A stretch of DNA of 64,000 nt from Pseudomonas knackmussii B13. GTDB taxonomy: Bacteria > Pseudomonadota > Gammaproteobacteria > Pseudomonadales > Pseudomonadaceae. The notes beneath the pieces are model-generated. The model was not told where the DNA came from. It saw only the letters and a list, made by a program, of their open reading frames with translations, and ran no database searches. The stretch is taken from NCBI RefSeq assembly GCF_000689415.1, contig NZ_HG322950.1, positions 2,611,501 to 2,675,500 of the forward strand, given 5' to 3'. How positions within the stretch are numbered: the stretch's first letter is position 1; each line of letters starts with the position of its first letter. Positions 1-8,292 of this stretch are shown here, in pieces. Position numbers and translations under genes: made by a program.

Positions 1-143
1 ATGCCGATGTTGAAGGTGAAGAGCACGTCCAGCAGCAGCGGCGGCAGCGGCAGGATGATCATCGCCAGGATGGAGAGGACGACCAGCGGGATGCCGATCC
101 GCCCGCTGCGCAGTGTCGGCAGGAGTTGCTCGAGGAAATTCAT
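1..143 (-). CDS. flhA: FlhA, flagellar export gate subunit (5' end only, cut by window edge)
   Basis: Only the first 47 or so codons are inside the window. They read MNFLEQLLPTLRSG, followed by a hydrophobic segment rich in I, L, P and V that ends LLLDVLFTFNIG, which is the typical first transmembrane region of FlhA/SctV export-gate proteins. The ATG overlaps the flhB stop codon (ATGA), so the two are translationally coupled at the end of the fliMNPQR-flhBA operon. FlhA forms the nonameric inner-membrane ring that docks export substrates. The rest of the gene lies outside the window, so integrity cannot be judged. Confidence 0.9.
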   Translation of the reverse strand, partial: MNFLEQLLPTLRSGRIGIPLVVLSILAMIILPLPPLLLDVLFTFNIG

Positions 144-1279
144 GGTTGGCCTCTGCTTGCCAGGCTGTCGGGAATGGGGAGGTGGGTGGCCAGTTCCGGC
201 TTGCGTTGCCGGCGCCCCTGGCGGTAGGCGCGCAGCTGCAGGATGTAGGTCAGCACGTGGGCCACGGCGGTATACAGGCCGGCCGGGATCTGCTGGTTGA
301 CCTGGGTGCTGAAGTAGATGGCGCGCGCCAGCGGCGGCAGCTCGAGGACTTCGAGATTGTGCTTGGCGGCGGCCTGGCGGATGTACAGGGCCATCTCATC
401 CATGCCGCGGGCGAGCACGTAGGGCGCCTGGGCCTTCTTCGGGTCGTACTTGAGCGCCACCGCGAAGTGCGTGGGGTTGGTCACCACCACGTCGGCCTTG
501 GGCAGCACGCGGTTGATCTGCCGCTGCAGCATCTGCCGCTGCACCTGGCGGATACGCGCCTTCACTTCCGGGCGGCCTTCCTGGTTCTTGTGCTCCTCGC
601 GGCGCTCCTGCTTGGTCATGCGCATGCGCCGGTGGAACAGGAAGCGCTGCAGCGGCACGTCGAGCAAGGCGAAGAGGACGAAGACCATGAGCAGGCCGAT
701 CAGGGTGTCGTAGAGCAGGCCGAGGGAGCCGCCGATGGCCGTGCGGATGTCGCCGCGCTGCAGCTGGATCAGCTCCGGGATCGCTTCCTGCAACTGATAC
801 CAGGCCACTGTCAGCAGCACGGCCATCTTCAGCAGCGATTTCAGCAATTCGGTGAGGTTCTGCGGCGAAAACATCTTCGCCAGGCCGGAAATCGGGTTGA
901 GCTTGCCGGCTTTGAAGGCCAGGTTCGCGGAAGCGAAGATCCAGCCGCCAGGCACCATGCCGAAGGTCACCACCAGCAAGGGCGTTAGCAGCAGCGGCAG
1001 GAGCAGCTGGACCAGCAGCCAGATGTGCTGGCCGAGGATCAGCGCCAGGTCGTTCAGGCCGATCTCGCTGTGCTTCAGGTCCAGGTAGGAGAAGCGGAAG
1101 CTGTCCTCCAGGCCCTGGCAGAAGCGCCCGACGCAGGCCTTGAGCACGAGCAGGGTGCAGAGCAGTGCGACCGTGCCGGCCAGGTCCTTCGAGCGCGGCA
1201 CCTGGCCCTGTTCGCGGCTCTTGCGCAGTTTGTGCGCGCTGGCCTCTTCGGTCTTTTCACCGGAGCTGTTCTCAGCCAT
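140..1279 (-). CDS. flhB: FlhB, export-gate substrate-specificity switch (lateral system)
   Basis: 379 residues, normal for the family. The N-terminus (SSGEKTEEASAHKLRKSREQGQVPRSKD) is the classic FlhB cytoplasmic leader. Four hydrophobic segments follow, then a cytoplasmic domain with the autocleavage motif NPTH. The Asn falls at about residue 268, so cleavage before the Pro should occur as in other FlhB proteins. Together with FliK it switches export from rod/hook to filament substrates. The start overlaps the fliR end by 8 bases and the stop overlaps flhA, so it lies in a tight operon. Confidence 0.96.
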   Translation of the reverse strand: MAENSSGEKTEEASAHKLRKSREQGQVPRSKDLAGTVALLCTLLVLKACVGRFCQGLEDSFRFSYLDLKHSEIGLNDLALILGQHIWLLVQLLLPLLLTPLLVVTFGMVPGGWIFASANLAFKAGKLNPISGLAKMFSPQNLTELLKSLLKMAVLLTVAWYQLQEAIPELIQLQRGDIRTAIGGSLGLLYDTLIGLLMVFVLFALLDVPLQRFLFHRRMRMTKQERREEHKNQEGRPEVKARIRQVQRQMLQRQINRVLPKADVVVTNPTHFAVALKYDPKKAQAPYVLARGMDEMALYIRQAAAKHNLEVLELPPLARAIYFSTQVNQQIPAGLYTAVAHVLTYILQLRAYRQGRRQRKPELATHLPIPDSLASRGQP

Positions 1280-2072
1280 GGCTGGCCTCCCGCAGCAGGT
1301 GGCCGAGGTTGTCGAGCAGCTCGCGGGAGAGGTGCAGGTAGTTTTCCGGCAGCTCCGGCAGGGTCAGGTGGATGCATGCCAGGCTCGCCAGGATGGCCAT
1401 GGGGAAGCCCAGGGAGAACAGGTTCATGGCCGGCGAGATGCGGTTGAGCAAGCCGAAGCAGAACTGCACGAGGAAGAGCGCGAACACCAGCGGCAGGCTG
1501 AGCAACGTGGCGGCGGACAGCACCCAGGCCATGGCGTAGATGAAGGTGGCGAAGCCGGCGTAGCTGAGGCCGCTGCCCACCGGCCAGTAGACGAAACTCT
1601 GGTAGATCACGCTGACCGCCAGCAGGTGGCCGTCGCTGGCGAGGAACAGCAGGGCGATCAGCAGGAAGTACAACTGGCCGACCACCGAGGACGAGGACAC
1701 GCCGTTCACCGGGTCGTTGTAGCGCGCCATGCTCATGCCCATCTGCGTCGAGACGATCTCGCCGACCACGCTGAAGATCACGAACACCAGTTGCAGGGTC
1801 AGGCCGAGCAGGGCGCCCACGGCGATCTGCTCGATGGCAGCGAGGATGCCGGCGGCCGACAGCGCGTCGAGTTGCGGAGGGCGGGGCAGGGCAGTGGACA
1901 GCGCCAGGGTCAGCGCCAGGACGAGCAGAACCCGGGCGCGCTTGGGCAGCGACTTGTGGCCGAGCACCGGCGCCGTGGTCGCCAGCGCCATGATCCTGCA
2001 GAACGGCCACCAGTAGCGCTGCATCTCCTGCAGGTACTGGCTGGCCTCAAGCAGCGACTCGTTGGCAAGCAT
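1272..2072 (-). CDS. fliR: FliR, flagellar export gate membrane protein (lateral system)
   Basis: 266 residues with about six hydrophobic helices, matching FliR/SctT. Characteristic stretches include KSLPKRARVLLVLALTLAL near residue 41 and the region around GMSMARYNDP. FliR helps build the FliPQR export pore in the centre of the basal body. It sits between fliQ and flhB, overlapping flhB. The ATG at 2072 is preceded by a short gap to the fliQ stop. No defect is seen. Confidence 0.94.
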   Translation of the reverse strand: MLANESLLEASQYLQEMQRYWWPFCRIMALATTAPVLGHKSLPKRARVLLVLALTLALSTALPRPPQLDALSAAGILAAIEQIAVGALLGLTLQLVFVIFSVVGEIVSTQMGMSMARYNDPVNGVSSSSVVGQLYFLLIALLFLASDGHLLAVSVIYQSFVYWPVGSGLSYAGFATFIYAMAWVLSAATLLSLPLVFALFLVQFCFGLLNRISPAMNLFSLGFPMAILASLACIHLTLPELPENYLHLSRELLDNLGHLLREASHG

Positions 2073-2086
2073 CCGTCGCGTCCCGC

Positions 2087-2359
2087 CTAGCCGACCAGGT
2101 GTCCGGCCTGCTTGAAGGTCTCGATGAACAGGTCGCTCAGCGTGCGCAGGATCCAGTGCCCGGCGAACACCAGCATGCCCAGGGTGATCAGCAGGCGCGG
2201 GAGGAAGCTGAGCATCTGCTCGTTGATCTGCGTGGCGGCCTGGAAAATGCTCACCAGCAGGCCGCCAAGCAGGCTCGGCACGACCAGCACGCAGACCACG
2301 ATGGCGGTGATGTGCACGGCATTGGCGATGAACTCGACGGCGTATTCCGGGGTGAGCAT
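2087..2359 (-). CDS. fliQ: FliQ, flagellar export gate small membrane protein
   Basis: 90 residues with two transmembrane hairpin helices (AVHITAIVVCVLVVPSLLGG and LLITLGMLVFAGHWIL) separated by the conserved FQAATQINEQ loop. This is diagnostic for FliQ/SctS. It is part of the FliPQR pore of the export apparatus. It lies 7 bases after fliP and 14 before fliR in the same operon. Confidence 0.95.
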   Translation of the reverse strand: MLTPEYAVEFIANAVHITAIVVCVLVVPSLLGGLLVSIFQAATQINEQMLSFLPRLLITLGMLVFAGHWILRTLSDLFIETFKQAGHLVG

Positions 2360-2366
2360 GGCGGCC

Positions 2367-3122
2367 TCAGAACGGCTGGATGCTGGAGGTGAGGGTGCCC
2401 ATCAGCAGCGCCCAGCCGTCGACCAGGACAAACACCATGAGCTTGAACGGCAGCGAGATCATCATCGGCGAGAGCATCATCATGCCCATCGCCATGAGCA
2501 CGCTGGCCACCACCAGGTCGATGACCAGGAAGGGCACGAAGATCATGAAGCCGAGCTGGAAGGCGGTCTTCAGCTCGCTGAGCACATAGGCCGGCAACAG
2601 CAGCGAAAAGTCGAGATCGGCCTTGTTCTCCGGCATCTTCTCGCCCGCCAGGGCGAGCAGGGTGTCCAGGGAGGTCTTGGAGGTCTGCGCGAGCATGAAG
2701 CGGCTCAGGGTGCCCTTGGCGCGGCCCAGGCCCTCTTCCAGGGTGATGCTGTCGGCCTGGAAGGGCACGTAGGCCACGGTGTAGACCTCCTTCCACACCG
2801 GGCGCATGACCAGCAGGGTCATGCACAGCGCGATGCCCACCAGGATGTTGTTCGGCGGGCTCTGCTGCAGGCCCAGGGCTTGGCGCAGGATCGACAGGAC
2901 GATGATGAAGCGGGTGAAGCAGGTCATCATCAGCAGCATGGCCGGGAGGAAGCCGAGCAGCGTCATCATCACCAGGATCTGCAGCTTCACGCTCAGTTCC
3001 TGGCCATGGCCGGTGTCGTTCAGGCTCAGCAGCGAAACCTCGCCGCCGGCGGCCAGGACCATGCCGGGAAGCATCCCGGCAAGCCCCAGGCCCAGCGCCA
3101 GCCAGTGCCGCGCGCGGTTCAT
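2367..3122 (-). CDS. fliP: FliP, flagellar export gate membrane protein
   Basis: The reading frame is open from 3152, but the ATG at 3122 overlaps the fliN stop (ATGA) and gives a proper signal-like N-terminus (MNRARHWLALGLGLAGMLPG). I therefore place the start there, giving 251 residues. FliP hallmarks are present: TCFTRFIIVLSILRQALGLQ, PPNNILVGIAL and the C-terminal MMMLSPMMISLPFKL helix. It forms the main ring of the FliPQR pore. No fliO is found in the operon, which is usual for lateral-type clusters. Confidence 0.95.
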   Translation of the reverse strand: MNRARHWLALGLGLAGMLPGMVLAAGGEVSLLSLNDTGHGQELSVKLQILVMMTLLGFLPAMLLMMTCFTRFIIVLSILRQALGLQQSPPNNILVGIALCMTLLVMRPVWKEVYTVAYVPFQADSITLEEGLGRAKGTLSRFMLAQTSKTSLDTLLALAGEKMPENKADLDFSLLLPAYVLSELKTAFQLGFMIFVPFLVIDLVVASVLMAMGMMMLSPMMISLPFKLMVFVLVDGWALLMGTLTSSIQPF

Positions 3123-3478
3123 CGGGTCAGGTCGTCCAGCCCGGCGCCGCACAGTTCCAGCACGCGCAGGCCGTAGTTGCCGTTCATCACCACCACCTCG
3201 GCCTTGGCGAAGAGCGCGCCGTTGACCTTCAGGTCCAGCGGCTCGCCGGCCAGCTTGTCGAGGACGATGACGCTGGAGGTGTCGACCTCCATCAGCTCCT
3301 TCAGGGAAATCTCGGTGGAGGCGACCTCCAGGGTCAGGTTCACCGGGATCTTGCCGAAGAAGCTCAGGTCCTGGCGCGCCGCCGGGGAGGCTTCGGGGCT
3401 GGGCATGGACGGCTCGTCGAGGGCCAGGCCCGCATCGTTGAGCAGGTTGTCCAGTTCGCTGTCGGTCACTTGGCTCAT
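3119..3478 (-). CDS. fliN: FliN, flagellar motor switch protein
   Basis: 119 residues. A short acidic N-terminus is followed by a SpoA/SURF1-type C-ring domain (residues about 40-115) with the conserved core IPVNLTLEVASTEISLKELMEVDTSSVIVLDKLAGEPLDLKVNG. FliN builds the lower C-ring and binds the FliH/FliI export ATPase complex. The ATG overlaps the end of fliM and the stop overlaps the fliP start. Confidence 0.95.
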   Translation of the reverse strand: MSQVTDSELDNLLNDAGLALDEPSMPSPEASPAARQDLSFFGKIPVNLTLEVASTEISLKELMEVDTSSVIVLDKLAGEPLDLKVNGALFAKAEVVVMNGNYGLRVLELCGAGLDDLTR

Positions 3479-4314
3479 GGGCTTGTCACGCTTTCCAGGG
3501 AGGTCAGGAAAAGGCCGCCATCTTCTTCGAAAAGGCTGCCGCGGAAGAGTTTCTGCTGGTTAACCTGCACGTCGCAGCGCTCCAGCATGCGCACCGGGAT
3601 GATGTCGCCGGGACGCAGGTCCAGCGCCTGGTTCAACGGCAGCTGCAGGGCGGCGATCACGCAATCCAGGCGCACCGGCAGGTGCAGCAGGTGCTGCATG
3701 GGGTCGCCGTTGAGCCGCGCCGGCGGCGGGCCGGAGAGGCGCGCCGTGAGTTCGTCGGTCAGCTCGCCGTCCAGGTAGATGTGCAGCGCTGCCGTGTTGC
3801 CGGTGATGTGGCTGAGGAACTGGAACTCGGCGACGTATTCCCACTGCACGATCTCGTAGTCGTTGTCGTGCGGGCTCAGCTCGCCAAAGGTGTCGCCCAG
3901 CAGCAGCGAGCGGGCGAACAGCTGGCTGACGTCCACCCCCAGGCGCTTGCGCATGCGCTGCTCGGAGGTGCTGATCGGCGGGGTGTCGTGGCTCGGCAGC
4001 GAGGTGCCGCCGTAGTAGCACTCCAGGGCCTCGGTCAGCAGCGGGCGATCGATGGCGAAACCGACCTTGCCGCCGGGGCAGCTGAACACGCATTCGGCCG
4101 GTCGCGGCGCCTGCTCGTGGACCTCGATCTTCTGCAACTCCAGGTTGATCCGGTAGTTGCGCAGGAAATAGTCGCTGATGGTCCGCGGATATTTATGGAC
4201 GATCTCGCGAATATATTGCGGAACGCGATGGTGATGCCGGCCCAACTTGTGTGGCTGCAAGCGCGTGAGTCTTTCCGAGGGCACGCCGTGGTGGACTTTG
4301 GATGGGCCAGTCAT
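3475..4314 (-). CDS. fliM: FliM, flagellar motor switch protein lacking the CheY-binding N-terminus
   Basis: I place the start at the ATG at 4314 (MTGPSKVHHG), giving 279 residues. The frame stays open to 4494, but that 60-codon extension is Ser/Pro-rich and unlike FliM. The middle domain (YIREIVHKYPRTISDYFLRNYRINLEL and later YYGGTS) and the C-terminal SpoA domain (DLRPGDIIPVRMLERCDVQVNQQKLFRG) are recognisable. The N-terminal LSQxEIDALL-type peptide that binds phospho-CheY in most FliM proteins is absent from both the chosen start and the extension. The ribosome site before 4314 is weak, so the start is uncertain. It is the first gene of fliMNPQRflhBA. Confidence 0.9.
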   Translation of the reverse strand: MTGPSKVHHGVPSERLTRLQPHKLGRHHHRVPQYIREIVHKYPRTISDYFLRNYRINLELQKIEVHEQAPRPAECVFSCPGGKVGFAIDRPLLTEALECYYGGTSLPSHDTPPISTSEQRMRKRLGVDVSQLFARSLLLGDTFGELSPHDNDYEIVQWEYVAEFQFLSHITGNTAALHIYLDGELTDELTARLSGPPPARLNGDPMQHLLHLPVRLDCVIAALQLPLNQALDLRPGDIIPVRMLERCDVQVNQQKLFRGSLFEEDGGLFLTSLESVTSP

Positions 4315-4825
4315 GGGTTGTGTCGAATTCCGGAAGTTGGGGCTGCTCAAGGCGTTCGCGGCGCTCCCGGACGGTGCCGGGCAGGACGAACCTGAGGTGC
4401 TCGCCGGGGCCATCGGGAAAATCACCGAGGAGCCTCTGCAGATGGGCGGAAGTCTATGGCGGCGGGAGCTTGCGGTTAAATCAATAGATATCAAATGACG
4501 TTTTTGATCGTCAGCGGAGGGCGCCTAAGCGAATTTGACGAGAACTGACTGGGTCGTTTTGGCGTGATCTGGTTAACGTTGCGGCAGTGACGGGGTGCGC
4601 AACAAAAAGCAGCCCGTGAATGAGCAGGGCGACCGGGAAGTGGAACTTCTTAAGCCCTGTCGAAGAAAGAACTGAAAAAAGAGGTGAACTTTTCGAGGGT
4701 CTTTATAAAAGGCCGGAAAGTTGCCAGGGAAATGACCTCCATAAACGGCGGAAGTTCATCGTCGATGTGCGGGCGATGAAATAAACGAGTGCTGCCCAAG
4801 GCAGCCGAGAAGCAGGAAAGTTGCA
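4315..4825. other. Divergent promoter region between fliM and lafK
   Basis: About 510 bases separate the divergent fliM and lafK operons. The right half is visibly more AT-rich than the flanking genes. It holds one good sigma-54 element for lafK (4710-4725, listed separately). I searched the minus strand for a matching -24/-12 element for fliM and found none with correct spacing. Confidence 0.6.
4710..4725 (+). promoter_or_regulatory. Sigma-54 (-24/-12) promoter for lafK-fliE operon
   Basis: AGGCCGG-AAAG-TTGCC matches the RpoN consensus TGGCACG-N4-TTGCT with the required GG-N10-GC spacing. It lies about 100 bases before the lafK start. A sigma-54 promoter on the gene for its own activator class suggests autoactivation or control by another RpoN activator such as FleQ. 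That last point is inference. Confidence 0.6.
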
Positions 4826-6214
4826 TTGAAACAGTTCAATCAATTGTCCAGTCAGGCGGCCCGGATCACCCCGGCCGAGCAGCAGGTGGTGATCGTCGGC
4901 GGGGCCGGCGAGATCGGCCTGGACCTGCTCAACGAGGGGCTGGCGCGACTCGGTCGCGAGGTGCTGCGGGTACGCCATCCGGCCGAGCTGGACGGCTGCG
5001 ACCTGCAGGCGGTCGGCCCGGTCTTCGTCTTCGCCGAGCGCCAGCCGGCGCGCACTTTCCCGCACATCGCCGAGCTGCTGCAGCGGGTGCCGCAGCTGAG
5101 CCTGGTGCCGGTGGTCGAGTACGCCGACCAGGAAATGGCCGCGCAGCTGCTGGAGCTGGGCTGCGTCGACTACCTGCTGGCGCCGTTCAGCGAAAGCCAG
5201 CTGGCCGCGCTGCTGCACCGCCACGAACAGGCCCAGGCCGCAGGCGAAGGCTTCGTCTCGCAGTCGCGCGCCGGCCGCCGTCTGCTGGCCATGGCCCAGC
5301 GCGTGGCGCAGACCCGCGCGCCCATCCTCATCACTGGCGAAACCGGCACCGGCAAGGAGCTGATGGCGCGCTACATCCATCGCTTCTCCGCCGATCCGCA
5401 GGCGCCCTTCGTCGCGGTGAACTGCGCGGCAATCCCCGAACAAATGCTCGAATCGATTCTTTTCGGCCACGAACGCGGCGCGTTCACCGGCGCTGTCAGC
5501 GCCCAGCCGGGCAAGTTCGAACAGGCCAACGGCGGCACCCTGCTGCTCGATGAAATCGGCGAACTGCCGCTGGGCCTGCAAGCCAAGCTGCTGCGCGTGC
5601 TGCAGGAGCAGCGCGTGGAGCGCCTGGGCGGGCAGCGCGAGATCCGCCTGGACGTGCGCATCATCGCCGCGACCAACCGTGACCTGCAGGACGAAGTGGC
5701 CGCCGGGCGTTTCCGTTCCGACCTGATGTTCCGCCTCGACGTGCTGCCGCTGCACATCAGCCCGCTGCGCGAGCGCAAGGACGACATCCTGGCCCTGGCC
5801 CAGCGCTTCATCGGCCAGTACGCGCCGCAGGAGCGCCACGCCGAGCTGCTCACCGAGCCGGCCCGCCAGGCGCTGCTGGCCCACGACTGGCCGGGCAACG
5901 TGCGCGAGCTGGAAAACGTCATCCAGCGCGCCCTGGTGCTGCGCGCCGGGCTGTTCATCCAGCCCCGCGACCTGGGCCTCGCACCGCCTGCCGGGCTGGT
6001 GGAAGCCGTCCCGGTGGCGCAGCTGCCGGCCGAAGGCGGCAAGGCTGCGCTGCGCGCCAGCGGCAAGTGGGCCGAGTACCAGCACGTGATCGACACCATC
6101 CGCCGTTTCGGCGGGCACAAGACCAAGGCCGCCGAAAGCCTCGGCATGACGCCGCGCGCGCTGCGCTACCGGCTCAATGCCATGCGCGAGCAGGGCGTGC
6201 ACCTGTCCTTCTGA
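4826..6214 (+). CDS. lafK: LafK, sigma-54-dependent activator of lateral flagellar genes
   Basis: 462 residues with a TTG start at 4826, chosen because AGGAAAG lies 6 bases before it and no ATG fits. The layout is that of FleQ/FlrA/LafK-type activators. A degenerate receiver-like N-domain (about 20-125) is followed by an AAA+ domain with Walker A GETGTGKE (about 172-179), the sigma-54 contact loop GAFTGA (about 237) and arginine fingers near FRSDLMFRLDV. A Fis-type helix-turn-helix (TKAAESLGMTPRALRYRLNAM) lies at the C-terminus. LafK is the master regulator of lateral flagella in Vibrio and Aeromonas. It is followed after 15 bases by fliE, so it is co-transcribed with basal-body genes. Confidence 0.92.
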   Translation: MKQFNQLSSQAARITPAEQQVVIVGGAGEIGLDLLNEGLARLGREVLRVRHPAELDGCDLQAVGPVFVFAERQPARTFPHIAELLQRVPQLSLVPVVEYADQEMAAQLLELGCVDYLLAPFSESQLAALLHRHEQAQAAGEGFVSQSRAGRRLLAMAQRVAQTRAPILITGETGTGKELMARYIHRFSADPQAPFVAVNCAAIPEQMLESILFGHERGAFTGAVSAQPGKFEQANGGTLLLDEIGELPLGLQAKLLRVLQEQRVERLGGQREIRLDVRIIAATNRDLQDEVAAGRFRSDLMFRLDVLPLHISPLRERKDDILALAQRFIGQYAPQERHAELLTEPARQALLAHDWPGNVRELENVIQRALVLRAGLFIQPRDLGLAPPAGLVEAVPVAQLPAEGGKAALRASGKWAEYQHVIDTIRRFGGHKTKAAESLGMTPRALRYRLNAMREQGVHLSF

Positions 6215-6229
6215 CCCGAGACCCCGTGA

Positions 6230-6562
6230 ATGAACCCAATTCTGCAGGCCCGTAACGACATGCTCGGGCAGATGGAACAAATGCGCGAGCTGTCCGCGGC
6301 GCCGATCCGCCCGGCCGCGCAGATCGACGGCGCGGTCGCCGAGGCCGGCGTCGGCAATGCCTTCGAGGACGCGCTGCGCGCCGTGGACGCCCAGCAGCAC
6401 CAGGCCAGCGCGGCCATGGCGGCGGTAGACAGCGGGCAGAGCGACGACCTGGCCGGGGCGATGATCGAGAGCCAGAAGGCCAGCGTCTCCTTCAGTGCGC
6501 TGCTGCAGGTGCGCAACAAGCTGAGCAGCGCCTTCGACGAAATCATGAGCATGCCGCTGTGA
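6230..6562 (+). CDS. fliE: FliE, MS-ring/rod junction protein
   Basis: 110 residues. The C-terminal half (GNAFEDALRAVDAQQHQASAAMAAVDSG and the end ALLQVRNKLSSAFDEIMSMPL) matches the FliE family. FliE links the MS ring to the proximal rod and is the first rod-type export substrate. It lies 15 bases after lafK and 20 before fliF. Confidence 0.93.
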   Translation: MNPILQARNDMLGQMEQMRELSAAPIRPAAQIDGAVAEAGVGNAFEDALRAVDAQQHQASAAMAAVDSGQSDDLAGAMIESQKASVSFSALLQVRNKLSSAFDEIMSMPL

Positions 6563-6582
6563 CGGCGGACAAGGGCTGAACC

Positions 6583-8292
6583 GTGCTGCAGAAGATCAAA
6601 ACCCGCCTGCCCCTGGAAAAGCTGCGCTTCGACCCGCGCCTGAGCCTGCTCGGCCTGGCCGGCGGCGCCGCGTTGCTGGCCCTGGGCAGCACCTGGTACC
6701 TGTGGCGCGACCAGGGCGCCTTCCATCCGCTGTATGGCGCAGGCGAAGCCTTCCCGGCCGCCGAGGTCATGCAGGTGCTCGACGCCGAGGGCGTCGCCTA
6801 TCGCCTGCACCCGCAGAGCGGCCAGGTGCTGGTGCGTGACGACCAGCTGGCCCACGTGCGCATGCTGCTGGCGGCCAAGGGGGTGAAGGTCGCGGTGCCG
6901 GCTGGCTACGAACTGTTCGACAAGGACGAGCCGCTGGGCACCAGCCAGTTCGTCCAGGACGTGCGCTTGAAACGCAGCCTCGAAGGCGAGCTGGCGCGCA
7001 CCGTGATGACCCTGGAAGGCGTGCAGCAGGCGCGTGTACACCTGGCCCTGGAGCAGGACAGCTCCTTCGTGGTCAGCCAGCGCGACCCGGCCAAGGCCTC
7101 GGTGATGCTGCAACTGGCGCCGGGCTACAAGCTCAAGCCGGACCAGGTCGCCGCGGTGGTCAACCTGGTGGCCAACAGCGTGCCGCAGCTCCAGCCGGAG
7201 AGCGTCAGCGTGGTCGACCAGCACGGCGTGCTGCTGTCGCGCGGGCTCAGCGCCTGGGGCGGCTCGCAGGAAAACGGCCAACTGGTCGACGACTTCCAGC
7301 AGAAGGCCGTGGCCAACGTCGAGCAGGTCCTCGCGCCCATCCTCGGCGCCGGCAACTACCGCGTCAGCGTGGCCGCCGACATCGACTTCAGCCAGGCCGA
7401 GGAAACCCGCCAGACCTACGGCGACAACCCGCGCCTGCGCCGCGAGACCACCCGCGACGATCGCACCCTGGACGAGCTCGCCCTCGGCGTGCCCGGCTCG
7501 CTGAGCAACCTGGCCCCGGCCAAGCCGAACGACCCGCAGCAGGGCGCCGGCAATGCGCAGGCGGCCGCAGCCGGTGGCGCCAATGGTGCTGGTGGCGAGA
7601 AGGGCCAGAACAAGTCGGCCACCTCGCTGCGCCAGGAATCCAACCGGCAGATCGACTACGACCAGACCGTCACCCATGTGAAGCGCGCGCCCTTCAACCT
7701 GCGCCAGCAGAGCATCGCGGTGATGATCAACGCCAACGTCGCGCCCAAGGATGGCTGGAACGAAGAGGCGCGCAAACAGATGGAACAGGCGGTGAAGAAC
7801 GCCGTCGGCTTCAACGCCGCACGTGGCGACAGCCTGTCGATCTCGGTGCTGCCCTTCGTCGCCGCCGAACCCGTGGACGCGGCGAGCCCCTGGTGGGCCG
7901 ACCCGCAATTGCAGGGCTGGGCCCGGCTGGGTGCCTTCACCCTGGTCAGCCTGCTGCTGGTGCTGCTGGTGGTGCGCCCGGCGGTCCGCAGCCTGAGCAA
8001 CCGTCCGGCGTCGGGCGTGGCAGTGGACGACAACGACGGCCTGGCGCCGCTGCTCAGTGGCGAACGCGCCGCCGAGCGCCTGCTCGCCCGGGTCGGCGAC
8101 GAACCGCGCGCGCTGGGTGTGTTCAGCGAACTCAACCCGCTGTCGGAGATTCGCCTGCCGGCGCCCGGCTCGGGCCTGGAGCACCAGATCGAACACCTGC
8201 AGATGCTGGCCAAGAACGATCCCGAGCGGGTCTCCGAAGTGATCAAGCAATGGATAGGGCGCAATGAGCGAGACCTCCAACCCGTCGGCTGA
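6583..8292 (+). CDS. fliF: FliF, flagellar MS-ring protein
   Basis: 569 residues with a GTG start at 6583 (GTG CTG CAG AAG). An N-terminal membrane helix (about residues 22-42) precedes ring-building motifs: the YxxL/F region GAGEAFPAAEVMQVLDAEGV, QDVRLKRSLEGELARTVMTLEGVQQARVHLAL, and the SVSVVDQHGVLLS segment. A Gly/Ala-rich linker (about 310-345) comes before the second membrane helix (about 450). The acidic C-terminal tail that binds FliG overlaps the fliG start by 29 bases. It forms the inner-membrane MS ring and upper C-ring base. Confidence 0.96.
   Translation: MLQKIKTRLPLEKLRFDPRLSLLGLAGGAALLALGSTWYLWRDQGAFHPLYGAGEAFPAAEVMQVLDAEGVAYRLHPQSGQVLVRDDQLAHVRMLLAAKGVKVAVPAGYELFDKDEPLGTSQFVQDVRLKRSLEGELARTVMTLEGVQQARVHLALEQDSSFVVSQRDPAKASVMLQLAPGYKLKPDQVAAVVNLVANSVPQLQPESVSVVDQHGVLLSRGLSAWGGSQENGQLVDDFQQKAVANVEQVLAPILGAGNYRVSVAADIDFSQAEETRQTYGDNPRLRRETTRDDRTLDELALGVPGSLSNLAPAKPNDPQQGAGNAQAAAAGGANGAGGEKGQNKSATSLRQESNRQIDYDQTVTHVKRAPFNLRQQSIAVMINANVAPKDGWNEEARKQMEQAVKNAVGFNAARGDSLSISVLPFVAAEPVDAASPWWADPQLQGWARLGAFTLVSLLLVLLVVRPAVRSLSNRPASGVAVDDNDGLAPLLSGERAAERLLARVGDEPRALGVFSELNPLSEIRLPAPGSGLEHQIEHLQMLAKNDPERVSEVIKQWIGRNERDLQPVG

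Noticed and set aside
4315..4494. N-terminal extension of fliM by 60 codons
   Set aside because: The frame is open, but the encoded Ser/Pro-rich sequence does not resemble FliM and no ribosome site is evident before 4494.
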